A stretch of DNA of 64,000 bases from JALYUS01 sp038231255 (GCA_038231255.1 JBBRLR010000010.1:1-64000); one strand, 5' to 3'; positions 37,508 through 46,694 are shown, numbered from the stretch's first letter. Translations and numbers: made by a program. Notes: generated by a model not told the origin, from the letters alone.

Positions 37508-38122
37508 CTACAGCAACACGAAGACGAGTACGCCGACGACCGCCCCCACAAACGCCCCCGCCGAGATCTCCCCCGGCGTGTGTGCCCGAAGCGTCAGACG
37601 CGCCCAGCCAACCGCACCGATCACCACGAGGACGGGCAAGAACGCGGCGCCATAGGCCATCGGAAGCGCGACCGCAGCGACCGCAGCGCTCATCGCGTGG
37701 AGGCTGAATTTGCATACCAACTGGTTCACGCCCGCACCGATGATGAGGCAAAGCGTCATCGCTACCATCAGCAACATCGTCCGGCGTGGCGCGACGACCC
37801 GGATCGTCAGTTCCGTCCCGACGATGTAGCAAAGAATCATCACGCCGTACGCGAGCGGGCGTTCGTTCCGATTCGAGACGTACAGATCGGTAATCGTGCC
37901 GCGCTTCAGCATGACGACGAAGAGGATCGCCGGGAGCGTCGCCGCGCAGGTGATCGTCGCGCAGCACCAAACGAGCCAGCGGGCCACGGTGACGCGCGGC
38001 TCGTGAAAACCGTTGAACAACGCTAGAAGCGGGATGATCGTTACCGTCGGTTGCATGACGGCGCTAATGGTCCGCGCGGCGATAATGTGAGCAGACGTGC
38101 GCGTGAGCGATCCGATGACCAT
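37508..38122 (-). CDS. PAP2-superfamily-like membrane protein
   Basis: About 204 residues with six membrane helices. The pair VCKFSLHAMSAAVAAVALP and WARLTLRAHTPGEISAGA corresponds to the C-terminal SGH and SRxxxxxH(xxx)D blocks of lipid phosphatases, here as SLH and R-AHTPGE. The N-terminal KxxxxxxRP motif is replaced by SNRNERPLAYG. It probably acts on a polyprenyl or phospholipid phosphate, but altered motifs make activity uncertain. The leader holds a heptamer palindrome. Confidence 0.7.
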   Translation of the reverse strand: MVIGSLTRTSAHIIAARTISAVMQPTVTIIPLLALFNGFHEPRVTVARWLVWCCATITCAATLPAILFVVMLKRGTITDLYVSNRNERPLAYGVMILCYIVGTELTIRVVAPRRTMLLMVAMTLCLIIGAGVNQLVCKFSLHAMSAAVAAVALPMAYGAAFLPVLVVIGAVGWARLTLRAHTPGEISAGAFVGAVVGVLVFVLL

Positions 38123-38138
38123 GCCGGAATGATACCAC

Positions 38139-38210
38139 GGGAGTTCGCGGTTCGCGGTTCGGGGAGAACTTTCCCTTCTTCGAACCGCGAACCGCGAACC
38201 GTGAACTCCC
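38139..38210. repeat. GTTCGCG heptamer palindrome
   Basis: GGGAGTTCGCGGTTCGCGG and its complement, built from TTCGCGG units, lie between the PAP2-like gene and the subtilase gene 3' end. Confidence 0.85.
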
Positions 38211-38213
38211 CTT

Positions 38214-40592
38214 CTACCCCAGCACGACGCTATAGTTCGTGAACACGACATCTGCCGGGCCGTTCGTTCCGCCGCCACCGACGAATCCGAATGCACCCTG
38301 CGTCCAGATATCACCGATGTCCACCCGCGTCACCGTCTGGCCGTTCACCGCGAAGGCGAACTTCGTCCCATCAATGGTGACGCGCAGCGAATTCGCGCCG
38401 TTCACCTTGATCGCGGGGCTTGCTCCGGCTGTCCCAACCGCGTGGAGGCTACCGTTGACGCGCGCGAACGCACCGTACAGTCCATCGTTGGCGATCACGA
38501 AGAGCAGGTAGTTATCCTTGTCCAGCCGCCGCACTTCCATGCCCATCAGGGCGTCGTCCGCACCGCCTGTTTTTCGCACCTGCACCTCGTACGTCTCACT
38601 TGCCGCGCGCTGGACGAAGCGGGGATAGGTGACGGGCGTCAGGCTGCCGGTGTCTGCGTGGACGCGGTACTCACCGTTCTGGTAGCCCGGCGCGGGCAGG
38701 CCGCTGGTGGACGAAGCGAAATTGTCCGTGAAGGTCACACCCGCCGTCATCGGCGTGCCGACGAGCGTCGGCACGGTCGGCGCGGCGCTCGGGGCGGGGC
38801 GGGTACTGCCACTCTGCGGCACAGCGTCGAGAAAGAGTAGGCCCACGCCGGAAATGTTGTCGCCGGCGAGCGATCCTTGCGGCTTGCGCGCGTGGTCGGC
38901 GAAGAAGCGGAAGGTCGCATCCGGTGTCGCATTCGGCACCGCTTGTTTGTAGAGTGCTGCCGCCCCCGCGACATGGGGCGTCGCCGCGCTCGTGCCGGGG
39001 AAGGATGGATTGCCCGCACTCGCGTAGGCGAAACTGGAGTTGTTGTCCGGCCCGCTGATTTCCGGCTTCTTGCGCCCGTCCATCGTCGTGCCCTGGGACG
39101 AATATTCCTCGACCTTACCCGTCTTTACATCAACCGCCGCGATGGTGAACGCGCCCTTCGCGTCGGCGGGTGTGGAAAGGCTGTTCGCCGCCGTCACCTG
39201 CTCGAACTGCGACCCGCCGAAGAAGAGATTGAAGGGAAGGTCGGGGTCGTTCGGGTTAACTTTCTTCACCTTGAGCAGATACGTGCCCCGCGCCACCTTG
39301 CCACGGATCGCCTCGACGGGCGACTTCCCGGTGCGCGCCTGATTGTCGTCGCTGCGGGCCACCTCCTTGCCCGCCATGTCGTACAGGAAGAGATCGTAGT
39401 TGACGTGCGGCCGCTGCCAGTCATCCCAATTGAGGATGATGCGGAATGGTTCGGTGCCGGTCTTCACTTGCAGACCATTCTTCTGCTTCGCGCCGGCAAA
39501 ATCGTGGAAGCCGTCGCCGTCGCCGTCCGCGAAAGTCGCGCCGAAGTGTCCTTCCGCGCCATCCGAGCCGAAGATGCCGCTCGCCTCGTTACCCGCCGAG
39601 ATGGCGAAAAAGACGCCCGCCGCTTTCGCCCGGTCAATCTCCTGCGCCAGCGGGCCGGAGCCGTCGAGCGGGAAGCGACCGTCGAAGCCGATCGAGGTGC
39701 TAATCACCGAAACGCCGACCGTCCCGACGAGCCAGCGGATCGCCGTCACGAACTCGCCCGGTGTATCGAAGGCGGTGAGGTAGATTTCGGCGTCCGGGGC
39801 CATCTCCGCGACGATCTCGGCGCAGGCCGTGCCGTGGATCGCCTCCGCCTCCTCCGGGTCCTCGATCAACCCATCCGTGCGGAAGGACTTGGTCGTCACC
39901 TTCACGCCGCCGAGGAACTGCTGATAGTTGTTGAACGCGCCATCAATGATGCCAATCTTGACGCCCTTGCCGGTGATGCCCGCCGCCTGCCATTTGTCCG
40001 CGCCCGTCAGCGCAACGCCCTCGCTCTTCGCGCCCTGCGCGCTGCGCGTGCCCGACCCGGCGGGTGGTGTCACCGAAGGTGTCATGGTCGGCGTGCGCTT
40101 GATGTCTCGGACGTGCGGGAAATCGGCGAGATCGGCGAAGAAATTCCGCTTGTTCGCCTGCTTGCCGTACTCCATCAGCGTTTGCGCCGGGACGACGAAT
40201 TCCAGTTGATTACCCATCGTCGCCGTCACACGCCCGCCGAGCCGCCCGACGGAAAGCGCGGTGCTGTCCGCGACGGCCGGATCGTCGCTATCCAGAATGA
40301 GCGTGACGCGCACCTCGTCCTGTTTGGTGACAAGGCCCTGATCGCGCGCGAACTGCTTGGCGGCGTCCACGCCCTGCGACTGGTAAATGGCGATCAGTTG
40401 GAGGAAAATCTTGTCTACTTTGTCGAGATTCTGCCCGCCCGTCGGGTTGCCCGTCGCCGCCGGGAGGCCGGGCGCGCCGCTCCCCGCTTGCGGTGTGGAT
40501 GTCGCCTTCGACCCACCGCATGCTGCGAGCAGCAGCACGAGCAGCATCGGCACGATGACGCCCCGCGTTTTCGCATTGACCCCACTCGCCAT
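38214..40592 (-). CDS. Secreted subtilisin-like serine peptidase lipoprotein
   Basis: 792 residues. The lipoprotein signal peptide is VIVPMLLVLLLAACGG, with the lipobox LAAC. A Thr/Pro/Gly-rich linker follows, then the S8 peptidase domain: Asp in VKIGIIDGAFNNYQ, His in IHGTACAEIVAEM and Ser in FPGTSAATPHVAGAAA. The His context (GTACAE) differs slightly from the common HGT(H)VAG. A C-terminal beta-rich domain of about 190 residues (TDNFASSTSGLPAP to VFTNYSVVLG) resembles LamG/DUF1080-type sugar-binding folds. It is exported and anchored on the cell surface. GGGAGG precedes ATG 40592. Confidence 0.93.
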   Translation of the reverse strand: MASGVNAKTRGVIVPMLLVLLLAACGGSKATSTPQAGSGAPGLPAATGNPTGGQNLDKVDKIFLQLIAIYQSQGVDAAKQFARDQGLVTKQDEVRVTLILDSDDPAVADSTALSVGRLGGRVTATMGNQLEFVVPAQTLMEYGKQANKRNFFADLADFPHVRDIKRTPTMTPSVTPPAGSGTRSAQGAKSEGVALTGADKWQAAGITGKGVKIGIIDGAFNNYQQFLGGVKVTTKSFRTDGLIEDPEEAEAIHGTACAEIVAEMAPDAEIYLTAFDTPGEFVTAIRWLVGTVGVSVISTSIGFDGRFPLDGSGPLAQEIDRAKAAGVFFAISAGNEASGIFGSDGAEGHFGATFADGDGDGFHDFAGAKQKNGLQVKTGTEPFRIILNWDDWQRPHVNYDLFLYDMAGKEVARSDDNQARTGKSPVEAIRGKVARGTYLLKVKKVNPNDPDLPFNLFFGGSQFEQVTAANSLSTPADAKGAFTIAAVDVKTGKVEEYSSQGTTMDGRKKPEISGPDNNSSFAYASAGNPSFPGTSAATPHVAGAAALYKQAVPNATPDATFRFFADHARKPQGSLAGDNISGVGLLFLDAVPQSGSTRPAPSAAPTVPTLVGTPMTAGVTFTDNFASSTSGLPAPGYQNGEYRVHADTGSLTPVTYPRFVQRAASETYEVQVRKTGGADDALMGMEVRRLDKDNYLLFVIANDGLYGAFARVNGSLHAVGTAGASPAIKVNGANSLRVTIDGTKFAFAVNGQTVTRVDIGDIWTQGAFGFVGGGGTNGPADVVFTNYSVVLG

Positions 40593-40687
40593 CCTGCCTC
40601 CCGTTCAGCACTGTCATCAAGGCCCGGCTACCGGCGTCACGACCCACATGCTCCCATGAGTATCGGGAACTGCGTATCGAAAAGCAA

Positions 40688-40715
40688 TCCTGCCCGAACG
40701 CAAGGTCGGGCAGGA
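40688..40715 (-). terminator. Terminator downstream of the 244-residue membrane protein
   Basis: TCCTGCCCGA and TCGGGCAGGA pair around an 8-base loop, with TTGCTTTT following on the minus strand. Confidence 0.65.
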
Positions 40716-40743
40716 AGATCACCGGAGGATTATCGCGGAGCGT

Positions 40744-41478
40744 TTACTGGCTGCTCGCATAGTATGGTGGCGAGACGACCGCGCCTTCGTCTTCGCGGAC
40801 GCGCAGGGGGTTGCGGCGCGCGTGTGCGTAATTGATCGGCGTTACCTGCGCCATCGGGCGGCGCGGGGCGACGGCGGGCATCGTGTCGAAGTGCATCCCG
40901 TATTCCTGCTGCGGCATCGGCGCGCGCTCGGGCCGCGCGCCACGGCGATACGAGGTATAGGGCCCCTGCGGTGCGAATGGCAGTGGCAGTTCGTTCGCGA
41001 CATAGAGGAGCAAGGCGCCGACGAGGGCGACGACGAGATACGCGAGCGCCTGTGGAAGCGCACTGCCACCCCGGATTAGTAGCACCAGCACCGCCTCGAC
41101 GACTAGCAGGACGACCATCGCGCAGCGGATCGGCACAATACGCGCGCTCGGCGTCAGCCAGCGCGTCACCGCGCCACCGCACCAGAACACAAAAGTGATC
41201 AGCCATGCGCCGCCGACCCCCGGCGTCGCGAGCAGATACAGGCTACCGATGAGGAAGACGATGGCGAACGGGAGATCGAAGCGCACTAGCCGCGACTGCT
41301 GCTCCGCGAAATCGCGCGGGCCGGGCGGCAGGACGACGATTCGCCGCACCACCGCGCGCGACTCCGCCGGGCCGGGCGGTCGGACGAGCACAAATCGCCA
41401 CAGCCGACCGAGCACCGCGACTCCCGCCACTGTCAGGAATGCTATGCTCACGAGCATGACGATTGTCCGTCCGATCAT
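40744..41478 (-). CDS. Hypothetical membrane protein
   Basis: About 244 residues. A first helix (IVMLVSIAFLTVAGVAVLG), then two near FDLPFAIVFLIGSLYLLA and GAWLITFVFWCGGAV, and two more (MVVLLVVEAVLVLLI, ALAYLVVALVGALLLYVA). The C-terminus is disordered, Pro/Arg-rich. No family recognised. It has an almost perfect promoter 60 bases upstream and its own terminator, so it is monocistronic. Confidence 0.7.
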   Translation of the reverse strand: MIGRTIVMLVSIAFLTVAGVAVLGRLWRFVLVRPPGPAESRAVVRRIVVLPPGPRDFAEQQSRLVRFDLPFAIVFLIGSLYLLATPGVGGAWLITFVFWCGGAVTRWLTPSARIVPIRCAMVVLLVVEAVLVLLIRGGSALPQALAYLVVALVGALLLYVANELPLPFAPQGPYTSYRRGARPERAPMPQQEYGMHFDTMPAVAPRRPMAQVTPINYAHARRNPLRVREDEGAVVSPPYYASSQ

Positions 41479-41536
41479 GACCCCTACCCCTTCCCCATCG
41501 ACCGCAAAATTGCCCGCGTGCATAGAACGTACACAC

Positions 41537-41565
41537 AGTGTAAACGTGTACGTACAGGCTGTCAA
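41537..41565 (-). promoter_or_regulatory. Consensus-like promoter
   Basis: Minus strand TTGACA (41565-41560), 17-base spacer, TACACT (41542-41537). Drives the membrane protein gene starting at 41478. The spacer has the alternating GTACGTACACG run. Confidence 0.75.
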
Positions 41566-41674
41566 GTATCCGCGTGCAGTTGAGTAGTTTTCGTAGGATT
41601 CGCTTATTCTGTTGTGGGTTGGGGAGTGCGCCACTATATCCTGAGAAGTAGCATCGATCGTATAGCGATGCGGA

Positions 41675-41783
41675 TAGGAGTTACGGAGTTCGCGAGAGAA
41701 GTCTGGTGGTGATGGGCTTTAGCCTGCCACAGAGAAGCAGGCTAAAGCCCATCACCACCAGGGAATCGCCCCAACTGCGTATC
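41675..41783. repeat. MITE-like element, copy 2
   Basis: TAGGAGTTACGGAGTTCGCG at the left, central hairpin ATGGGCTTTAGCCTGCC with its complement, and CGCCCCAACTGCGTA at the right. Same organisation and length as copy 1 at 29375. Confidence 0.8.
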
Positions 41784-41848
41784 TCGGCGCTGCGAGATTT
41801 ATTGCGCTCGTGCGATAGCCACGTCGCGTTTGTTCGACCTGACACATA

Positions 41849-42175
41849 CTACGGCTCGATTTTCGGGCGCAGCATCAACGCTTCGACGAACGTCCTGACT
41901 CCCTCGTTCCCGGTGAGGTGCAGCCAGATTGCCCCATGATTCGGCTCGAACACCAGCCCAAAGGTGAAGAAAGGACAACATTCTCGCTCGTGAATGATGA
42001 ATTCCATCAGGGCATTCGCCCGCGCATCGTCGCCGGGAAAGCGCAGTGCATAGCCATCGGGCAGTTCGCGCCGCTCGTCGTAACCCTCAAAAATCGTTCG
42101 CCCCATGCCGCCCTGCCATGCCCTTTGCTCCTTGGCGGTCAGCGTGCAGGCGATGGGTAGTTCCGTGTGTGTCAT
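41849..42175 (-). CDS. Small CC-motif protein divergent from a MerR regulator
   Basis: 108 residues, not recognised with certainty. Notable features are MTHTELPIACTLTAKEQRAW and the motif IIHERECCPFFTFGLVFEP with adjacent cysteines, reminiscent of small proteins found near MerR regulators. The gene shares a 93-bp divergent region with a MerR-family gene, so it is probably its target. A role in binding a thiophilic metal or electrophile is inference. Confidence 0.6.
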   Translation of the reverse strand: MTHTELPIACTLTAKEQRAWQGGMGRTIFEGYDERRELPDGYALRFPGDDARANALMEFIIHERECCPFFTFGLVFEPNHGAIWLHLTGNEGVRTFVEALMLRPKIEP

Positions 42176-42234
42176 GTTTCATCCGTCCTTTCCCTATCGA
42201 GGGCACCCGCGTGCCCCGTTAGTGATACGATAGA

Positions 42235-42254
42235 ACTTCAAGTGGGCTTGAAGT
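42235..42254. promoter_or_regulatory. MerR-type operator dyad
   Basis: ACTTCAAG-TGGG-CTTGAAGT, a perfect dyad of 8+8 bases with a 4-base centre, in the divergent region. MerR-type regulators bind such dyads between the -35 and -10 boxes. Confidence 0.7.
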
Positions 42255-42268
42255 CAAGGGAAACGACA

Positions 42269-42670
42269 TTGACGCCACCCGATCTCACCATCACGGACAT
42301 TGCGCGGCGCGCGGGCATCCGCCCCTCCGCCATCCGTTACTACGAGAGCATCGGCATACTCCCGCCACCGTCACGGGTGAATGGCCGCCGCCGATACGAC
42401 GCGGGCGTCTTGCAGCGCCTGATGATTATCGGCACGGCGCAGCAGATGGGCTTCACCATCGCGGAGATCCACACGCTCCTGCACGGCTTCAGTGCGGAAA
42501 CGCCCGCTTGGGCGCGCTGGCAAATGCTCGCGAAGGGGAAGTTGCCGGAGGTTGATGCGCTGATCGGCAAAGCGCAAAGGATGAAGCGCCTCCTCGAGGC
42601 ATCGCTCGCGTGCGACTGCCTGACACTTGAAGAATGTGCCGCGACCCTGCAAACCACGCCGTCATCGTGA
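42269..42670 (+). CDS. MerR-family transcriptional regulator
   Basis: About 133 residues. The winged-helix N-terminus reads LTITDIARRAGIRPSAIRYY ESIGILPPPSRVNGRRRYD, standard for the family. A coiled-coil region ends in LACDCLTLEECAATLQ with three cysteines, where metal-sensing members carry ligands. TTG 42269 is preceded by AAGGGAAACG. The dyad at 42235 lies just upstream, so autoregulation and control of the divergent CC-motif gene are likely. Confidence 0.9.
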   Translation: MTPPDLTITDIARRAGIRPSAIRYYESIGILPPPSRVNGRRRYDAGVLQRLMIIGTAQQMGFTIAEIHTLLHGFSAETPAWARWQMLAKGKLPEVDALIGKAQRMKRLLEASLACDCLTLEECAATLQTTPSS

Positions 42671-42695
42671 GATGACACCCCAGCCATCGTCTTGC

Positions 42696-42914
42696 TCATG
42701 CGGCGTCGCGCTGCGTCCACCACCGGCGCAGCGCCACCATCGCCCAGACCGCCTCGACCACGCCGAAGGGCCAAGCGCCGATAAGCCAGCCATAGGTCGA
42801 GGATGCGGCGCAGGCGCAGGCGAAGACGAGGAGCCACCAGGCGGATCGGCGTTCGAGTGCGTAGGAGACCATCATTATCGTCACCGCGACCGCGCCGAAC
42901 AGAGTGAGCGCCAT
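42696..42914 (-). CDS. Small two-helix membrane protein
   Basis: 72 residues. Helices LFGAVAVTIMMVSYALE and WLLVFACACAASSTYGWL, ending WPFGVVEAVWAMVALRRWW, a pattern seen in small conserved membrane proteins. ATG overlaps the stop of the FHA-ABC gene by one base (TGATG), so it is co-translated with the transporter. Confidence 0.7.
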   Translation of the reverse strand: MALTLFGAVAVTIMMVSYALERRSAWWLLVFACACAASSTYGWLIGAWPFGVVEAVWAMVALRRWWTQRDAA

Positions 42915-45478
42915 CAGGCGAGGCGCGGTTCGGGGACGACGGCCTGCGGGCGCAGTTTCACCAGTTGCCGCTCCACATCCTTGCGCCGGAGCGCCCAGAC
43001 GGTGATGCCGAGCGAGACGACCACCATCACGAGCAAGATCAGGACGCTCGGCCACGCGCCGATGTAGAAGGGTTCTTTGACATTAGCGTTGTTCTGGCCG
43101 GCCTCCATTCGCGCTGCCGCGTTGACGACGGCGCCAACGCCGGACGCCTGCCCGACTGCCTGCACGCCCCAGTTCCCCGCCACGAACCACGAAAGAATTT
43201 TGCCCACGACCGGCAAATCCGCCACTTTGATCAGCGTGCCGGAGAAGATGATCTGCGGAATCAGCACAATCGGCACGATGCTCGCAGCGCGATCCGGGTT
43301 CGCGACGAAGGCGGAGAGCAGCATTCCGAGCGCCACCCCGGCGAGTGAGACGGCGATCAGCGTCACGTACGCCTTGATCCACGATCCGCCAATCGGTTCG
43401 AGCCGGGACGGGGTACCGACGATTTTCTGCAGGCGGTACGGCGACAGCACGCCGAGGATGCCGAGGAGCAGCAGGTTCTGGACGAGGCACAGGCCCATCA
43501 GCACGACGAACTTCGAGGCGAGGTACGGGCCGAGGCGGAGGTTCACCATCCGCTCGCGCCGGAAGATACTCGCCTCCTTGACGATCTCCCGCGCGGAGTT
43601 GGAAACGCCGAACCAGAGCGCGACGACGACGATCAGCGTCGTGAGGGTGGAGGCCTGGTTCGGTCGCCAACTCAGCCCGGTCGGCTGGCCGATGACGTTG
43701 GTTTCGATCAGCACCGTGAAGACATTGCGACCGTAGGTCATCCCCAACAGTAGCGCGATGATCGGCGCTTGCAGGAGCAGGATGGCGAGGTTGCGGCTGT
43801 CCTTGAGGATCGTCGCGACATAGCGCGCGGTCAGGGTTCGGAACTGGCTGAGCGACTGCGCCCGCTGCAGTTTCTGATCCGGCCGGACGGCGGGCGGCGG
43901 CAATCCTCGCTGTCGCCCTTGCGCGGCGAGCGCCCGACCGATGCGCGCGTCCACATACCGCGCATGGTAGGGCGATTCGGCATACCGCCGCGCCCATTCC
44001 TCCGGCGCGCCCGGCTGCCCGAGAATCACGTAGATGTCCGCGAACGTTTCGACGCCGAAAAACACCAACGCCTTGCGCGGTGGCCCGAAAAAGGCGAGCC
44101 AGCCGCCGGGGGCCACGAAGACGACCTTGTCGCAGAGTGTTACATTCTGCGTCGCGTGGGTAACGAGGATCACCGTCTTACCGGTGTCCGCCACCTTGCG
44201 CATCAGTTGCATCATCCGCGTTTCGAGCCCCGGATCGAGGCCGGAGGTCGGCTCGTCGAGGAAGAAGAGCGTCGGCTCGGTCAGCAGCTCGACGCCGATC
44301 GAGACGCGCTTGCGCTGCCCGCCGGAAAGGCGATGGATCTCGACATCCTTGCGCGCCGTCAGTTCCATCAAATCCATCGCGCGCTCGACGCGAGCCTGAA
44401 TCTCCTCGGGCCGGGTGTCGTGCGGCAAACGGAGGCGGGCGGCGTAGGTGAGCGCCTGCCCGACGGTCAGGTACATCGGCACGATGTCTTCCTGCGGCAC
44501 ATAGCCGATCAGGGCGCGGAACTCGGCCATATTCGCGTAGGAATCCGTGCCGTTGTAGAGCACCTCGCCGTGCGAGGCGGGGCGGACACCGCTGATCGCG
44601 TCCAGCAGCGTGGACTTGCCCGCGCCCGATCCGCCGACGATGCAGACAAATTCCCTGGGCAATATCGAGAAGGCGATGTCCCGCAGCAGGAGGACATGCT
44701 CGCCGACCTCCTGCGTGATGTTGATCGCGTCGAGGCGGATCTGATCGTGCTGCTGGCGGAGCGCACCCTGCGCGAACAGGAAGCGGAACGGTCCGATCTG
44801 CACCCGTGCGCCCTCCGGCAGCGCCGCCTCGCGCAGCCGCTCGCCATTGACGTAGACGCCGTTCGTGCTGTTCAGGTCGCTGATCACGTACTGCGAACCG
44901 TTCCAGCGCACCTGCGCGTGGCGGCGGGAGACCTGCGGATGATCCAGTACGAGGTCGTTTTCACCCGCGCGGCCAATCGTCGCCAGTTCCTTGCCGTAGA
45001 GCATCAAGGAGGCGGCGATGCCACCCTCGTCATCGGCGTTGTTCGGCGCACCGTCAGCGGAGGTCGTGCTCTTCGTCGCAACCGAGCGCGGCAATCCCCC
45101 CTCGATGCGCGTCTCCTGCCGCAAACGGGTGGGGTCAACCCGCTGCTCCGTGTCCACCGAGAAAAGGAGCAGATACTGGCCGAGTTGGACGAGGTCGCCC
45201 GGCTTGAGCGGCGCACTCTGCGCGGGCTGACCATTGACACGCATGCCGTTCGCGCTGCCGAGATCGCGTGCATAGTACAGGCCGTCGCTGCTGCGAGCGA
45301 TCTCCATGTGCTTGCGGCTGATCCAGTCGTCCTTGATGACAATCGTGTTGCCGTCGGCCCGCCCGACCGTCACCGGGCCGGCATCGAGCGGCACCACCTG
45401 CTGCTCCCCATCCGGGCGCCGCACCGTGATCCGCGCGATAGAGGCAGCCGGAATCCCCGGCGATGCAAACCGATCCAC
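42914..45478 (-). CDS. ABC-2 type transporter with two N-terminal FHA domains (ABCG-like)
   Basis: 854 residues. FHA 1 (PVTVGRADGNTIVIKD, WISRKHMEI, LGSANGMRVNG) and FHA 2 (LATIGRAGENDLVLDH, QVSRRHAQV, NSTNGVYVNG) bind phosphothreonine. The ATPase domain has Walker A GGSGAGKSTLLDAI, signature LSGGQRKRVSIG and Walker B LFFLDEPTSGLD. The ABC-2 membrane domain follows (IALLLGMTYG, MGLCLVQNLLLLGILGV, GTLIKVADLPVVG). It is a half-transporter fused like eukaryotic ABCG and related to Mycobacterium Rv1747. Substrate unknown; phosphorylation control is inferred. Start GTG 45478 with GGAGCGGG. Confidence 0.92.
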   Translation of the reverse strand: MDRFASPGIPAASIARITVRRPDGEQQVVPLDAGPVTVGRADGNTIVIKDDWISRKHMEIARSSDGLYYARDLGSANGMRVNGQPAQSAPLKPGDLVQLGQYLLLFSVDTEQRVDPTRLRQETRIEGGLPRSVATKSTTSADGAPNNADDEGGIAASLMLYGKELATIGRAGENDLVLDHPQVSRRHAQVRWNGSQYVISDLNSTNGVYVNGERLREAALPEGARVQIGPFRFLFAQGALRQQHDQIRLDAINITQEVGEHVLLLRDIAFSILPREFVCIVGGSGAGKSTLLDAISGVRPASHGEVLYNGTDSYANMAEFRALIGYVPQEDIVPMYLTVGQALTYAARLRLPHDTRPEEIQARVERAMDLMELTARKDVEIHRLSGGQRKRVSIGVELLTEPTLFFLDEPTSGLDPGLETRMMQLMRKVADTGKTVILVTHATQNVTLCDKVVFVAPGGWLAFFGPPRKALVFFGVETFADIYVILGQPGAPEEWARRYAESPYHARYVDARIGRALAAQGRQRGLPPPAVRPDQKLQRAQSLSQFRTLTARYVATILKDSRNLAILLLQAPIIALLLGMTYGRNVFTVLIETNVIGQPTGLSWRPNQASTLTTLIVVVALWFGVSNSAREIVKEASIFRRERMVNLRLGPYLASKFVVLMGLCLVQNLLLLGILGVLSPYRLQKIVGTPSRLEPIGGSWIKAYVTLIAVSLAGVALGMLLSAFVANPDRAASIVPIVLIPQIIFSGTLIKVADLPVVGKILSWFVAGNWGVQAVGQASGVGAVVNAAARMEAGQNNANVKEPFYIGAWPSVLILLVMVVVSLGITVWALRRKDVERQLVKLRPQAVVPEPRLA

Positions 45479-45569
45479 CTGATTCCCGCTCCCCTCCCCG
45501 GCGCCGCCGAGGTTTCACATCGAATCGTCCCGTGGCAATGAAGCAACGATGCAATGATGACGTGTGCGC

Positions 45570-46691
45570 TCAGTATATCGCGCGCATCACGTCTGGCAGG
45601 TCAAACGGCCCCGAGGCACGCGCGGTTCCATCGCCTTCCTCTTGAACGACCGGCAACGCGGTCGCGTGACGGACAAAGAGGCGTACGGCGGCGCCCGGTT
45701 CGCTCTCCATCGTCTTCGGCGCGGTGACGCGCAGCGCGAGCGTGCCAACGCGGACCATGTAGCTCGCATGGTCACCGAGATACGTCCGGCTGGCAATTTC
45801 GCCCAATGTGCCCGATGCCCCGCCTGCATCGGGAGTGAGCGCGATGTCTTCCGGGCGAATGACCGCGCTGAACGACGGCGCGGGCGGCGCGAGCGGCACC
45901 ACGAGATCGGGTGCGCCGATGGCCCGCACCACGCCGCCGTCGTCCACCGCATCGAGCAGGTTGACCGCGCCGACGAACGCGGCGACGAAGCGGGTGGCGG
46001 GCTGCTCGTAAATCATGCGCGGCGTGCCGACCTGCTCGATTGCCCCGGCGCGCATCACCGCGACGCGGTCGGAGAGCGCCATCGCCTCATCCTGATCGTG
46101 CGTGACGAATAGGACCGTCGTGCCGACCGATTGCTGCACGCGGCGAATCTCGGCGCGCAGTTCCTCGCGCAGTTTGGCATCGAGGTTGGAGAGCGGTTCG
46201 TCCAGCAGCAGGATATCCGGCTCCCCAACGAGCGCGCGGGCGAGCGCTCCCCGCTGCTGCTGCCCGCCGGAAAGTTCGTGCGGGTACCGCTCCGCCAATC
46301 CGTCGAGGGCGACGAGACTGAGCAGATCGCGCACGCGGGCCGCGCGCTGTTGTGGGAGCACACGGCGCAATTTGAGCGGATAGCCGACATTCGCGGCGAG
46401 CGTCATGTGCGGCCAAAGGGCGTACGATTGGAAGACCATGCCGAGGTTTCGCTTGTTCGGCGGCACGAACCGCCTCCGCGCCACGTCCGCCACAACCCGC
46501 CCACCAATGGCGATGACGCCACTCGTCGGCGGTATCAGCCCCGCCACCATATGCAATGTCGTCGTCTTGCCGCAGCCGGACGGCCCGAGCAGCGTCACGA
46601 ACTCACCGTCCGCCACCGCGAGATCCACCCCCCGCACCGCGACCGCGTCACCGTACCACTTCGTCACTCCGGCCAACGTCACTTCAGCCAT
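45570..46691 (-). CDS. ABC importer ATP-binding protein (Fe3+/FbpC-type)
   Basis: 373 residues. Walker A LLGPSGCGKTTTLHMVAG, signature LSGGQQQRGALARAL, Walker B ILLLDEPLSNLD, H-loop LFVTHDQDEA. The C-terminal TOBE region contains RPEDIALTPDAGG. The gene order (ATPase, permease, substrate-binding lipoprotein) is that of iron(III) or related importers. The start is three bases after the MNT-HEPN stop, so they are transcribed together. Confidence 0.93.
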   Translation of the reverse strand: MAEVTLAGVTKWYGDAVAVRGVDLAVADGEFVTLLGPSGCGKTTTLHMVAGLIPPTSGVIAIGGRVVADVARRRFVPPNKRNLGMVFQSYALWPHMTLAANVGYPLKLRRVLPQQRAARVRDLLSLVALDGLAERYPHELSGGQQQRGALARALVGEPDILLLDEPLSNLDAKLREELRAEIRRVQQSVGTTVLFVTHDQDEAMALSDRVAVMRAGAIEQVGTPRMIYEQPATRFVAAFVGAVNLLDAVDDGGVVRAIGAPDLVVPLAPPAPSFSAVIRPEDIALTPDAGGASGTLGEIASRTYLGDHASYMVRVGTLALRVTAPKTMESEPGAAVRLFVRHATALPVVQEEGDGTARASGPFDLPDVMRAIY

Positions 46692-46694
46692 GCG

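Noticed and set aside
38877..40835. 652-codon plus-strand frame opposite the subtilase
   Set aside because: Antisense of the peptidase gene, with no protein-like pattern.
43769..45541. 590-codon plus-strand frame opposite the FHA-ABC gene
   Set aside because: Antisense shadow; the real gene on the minus strand has intact FHA and ABC motifs.
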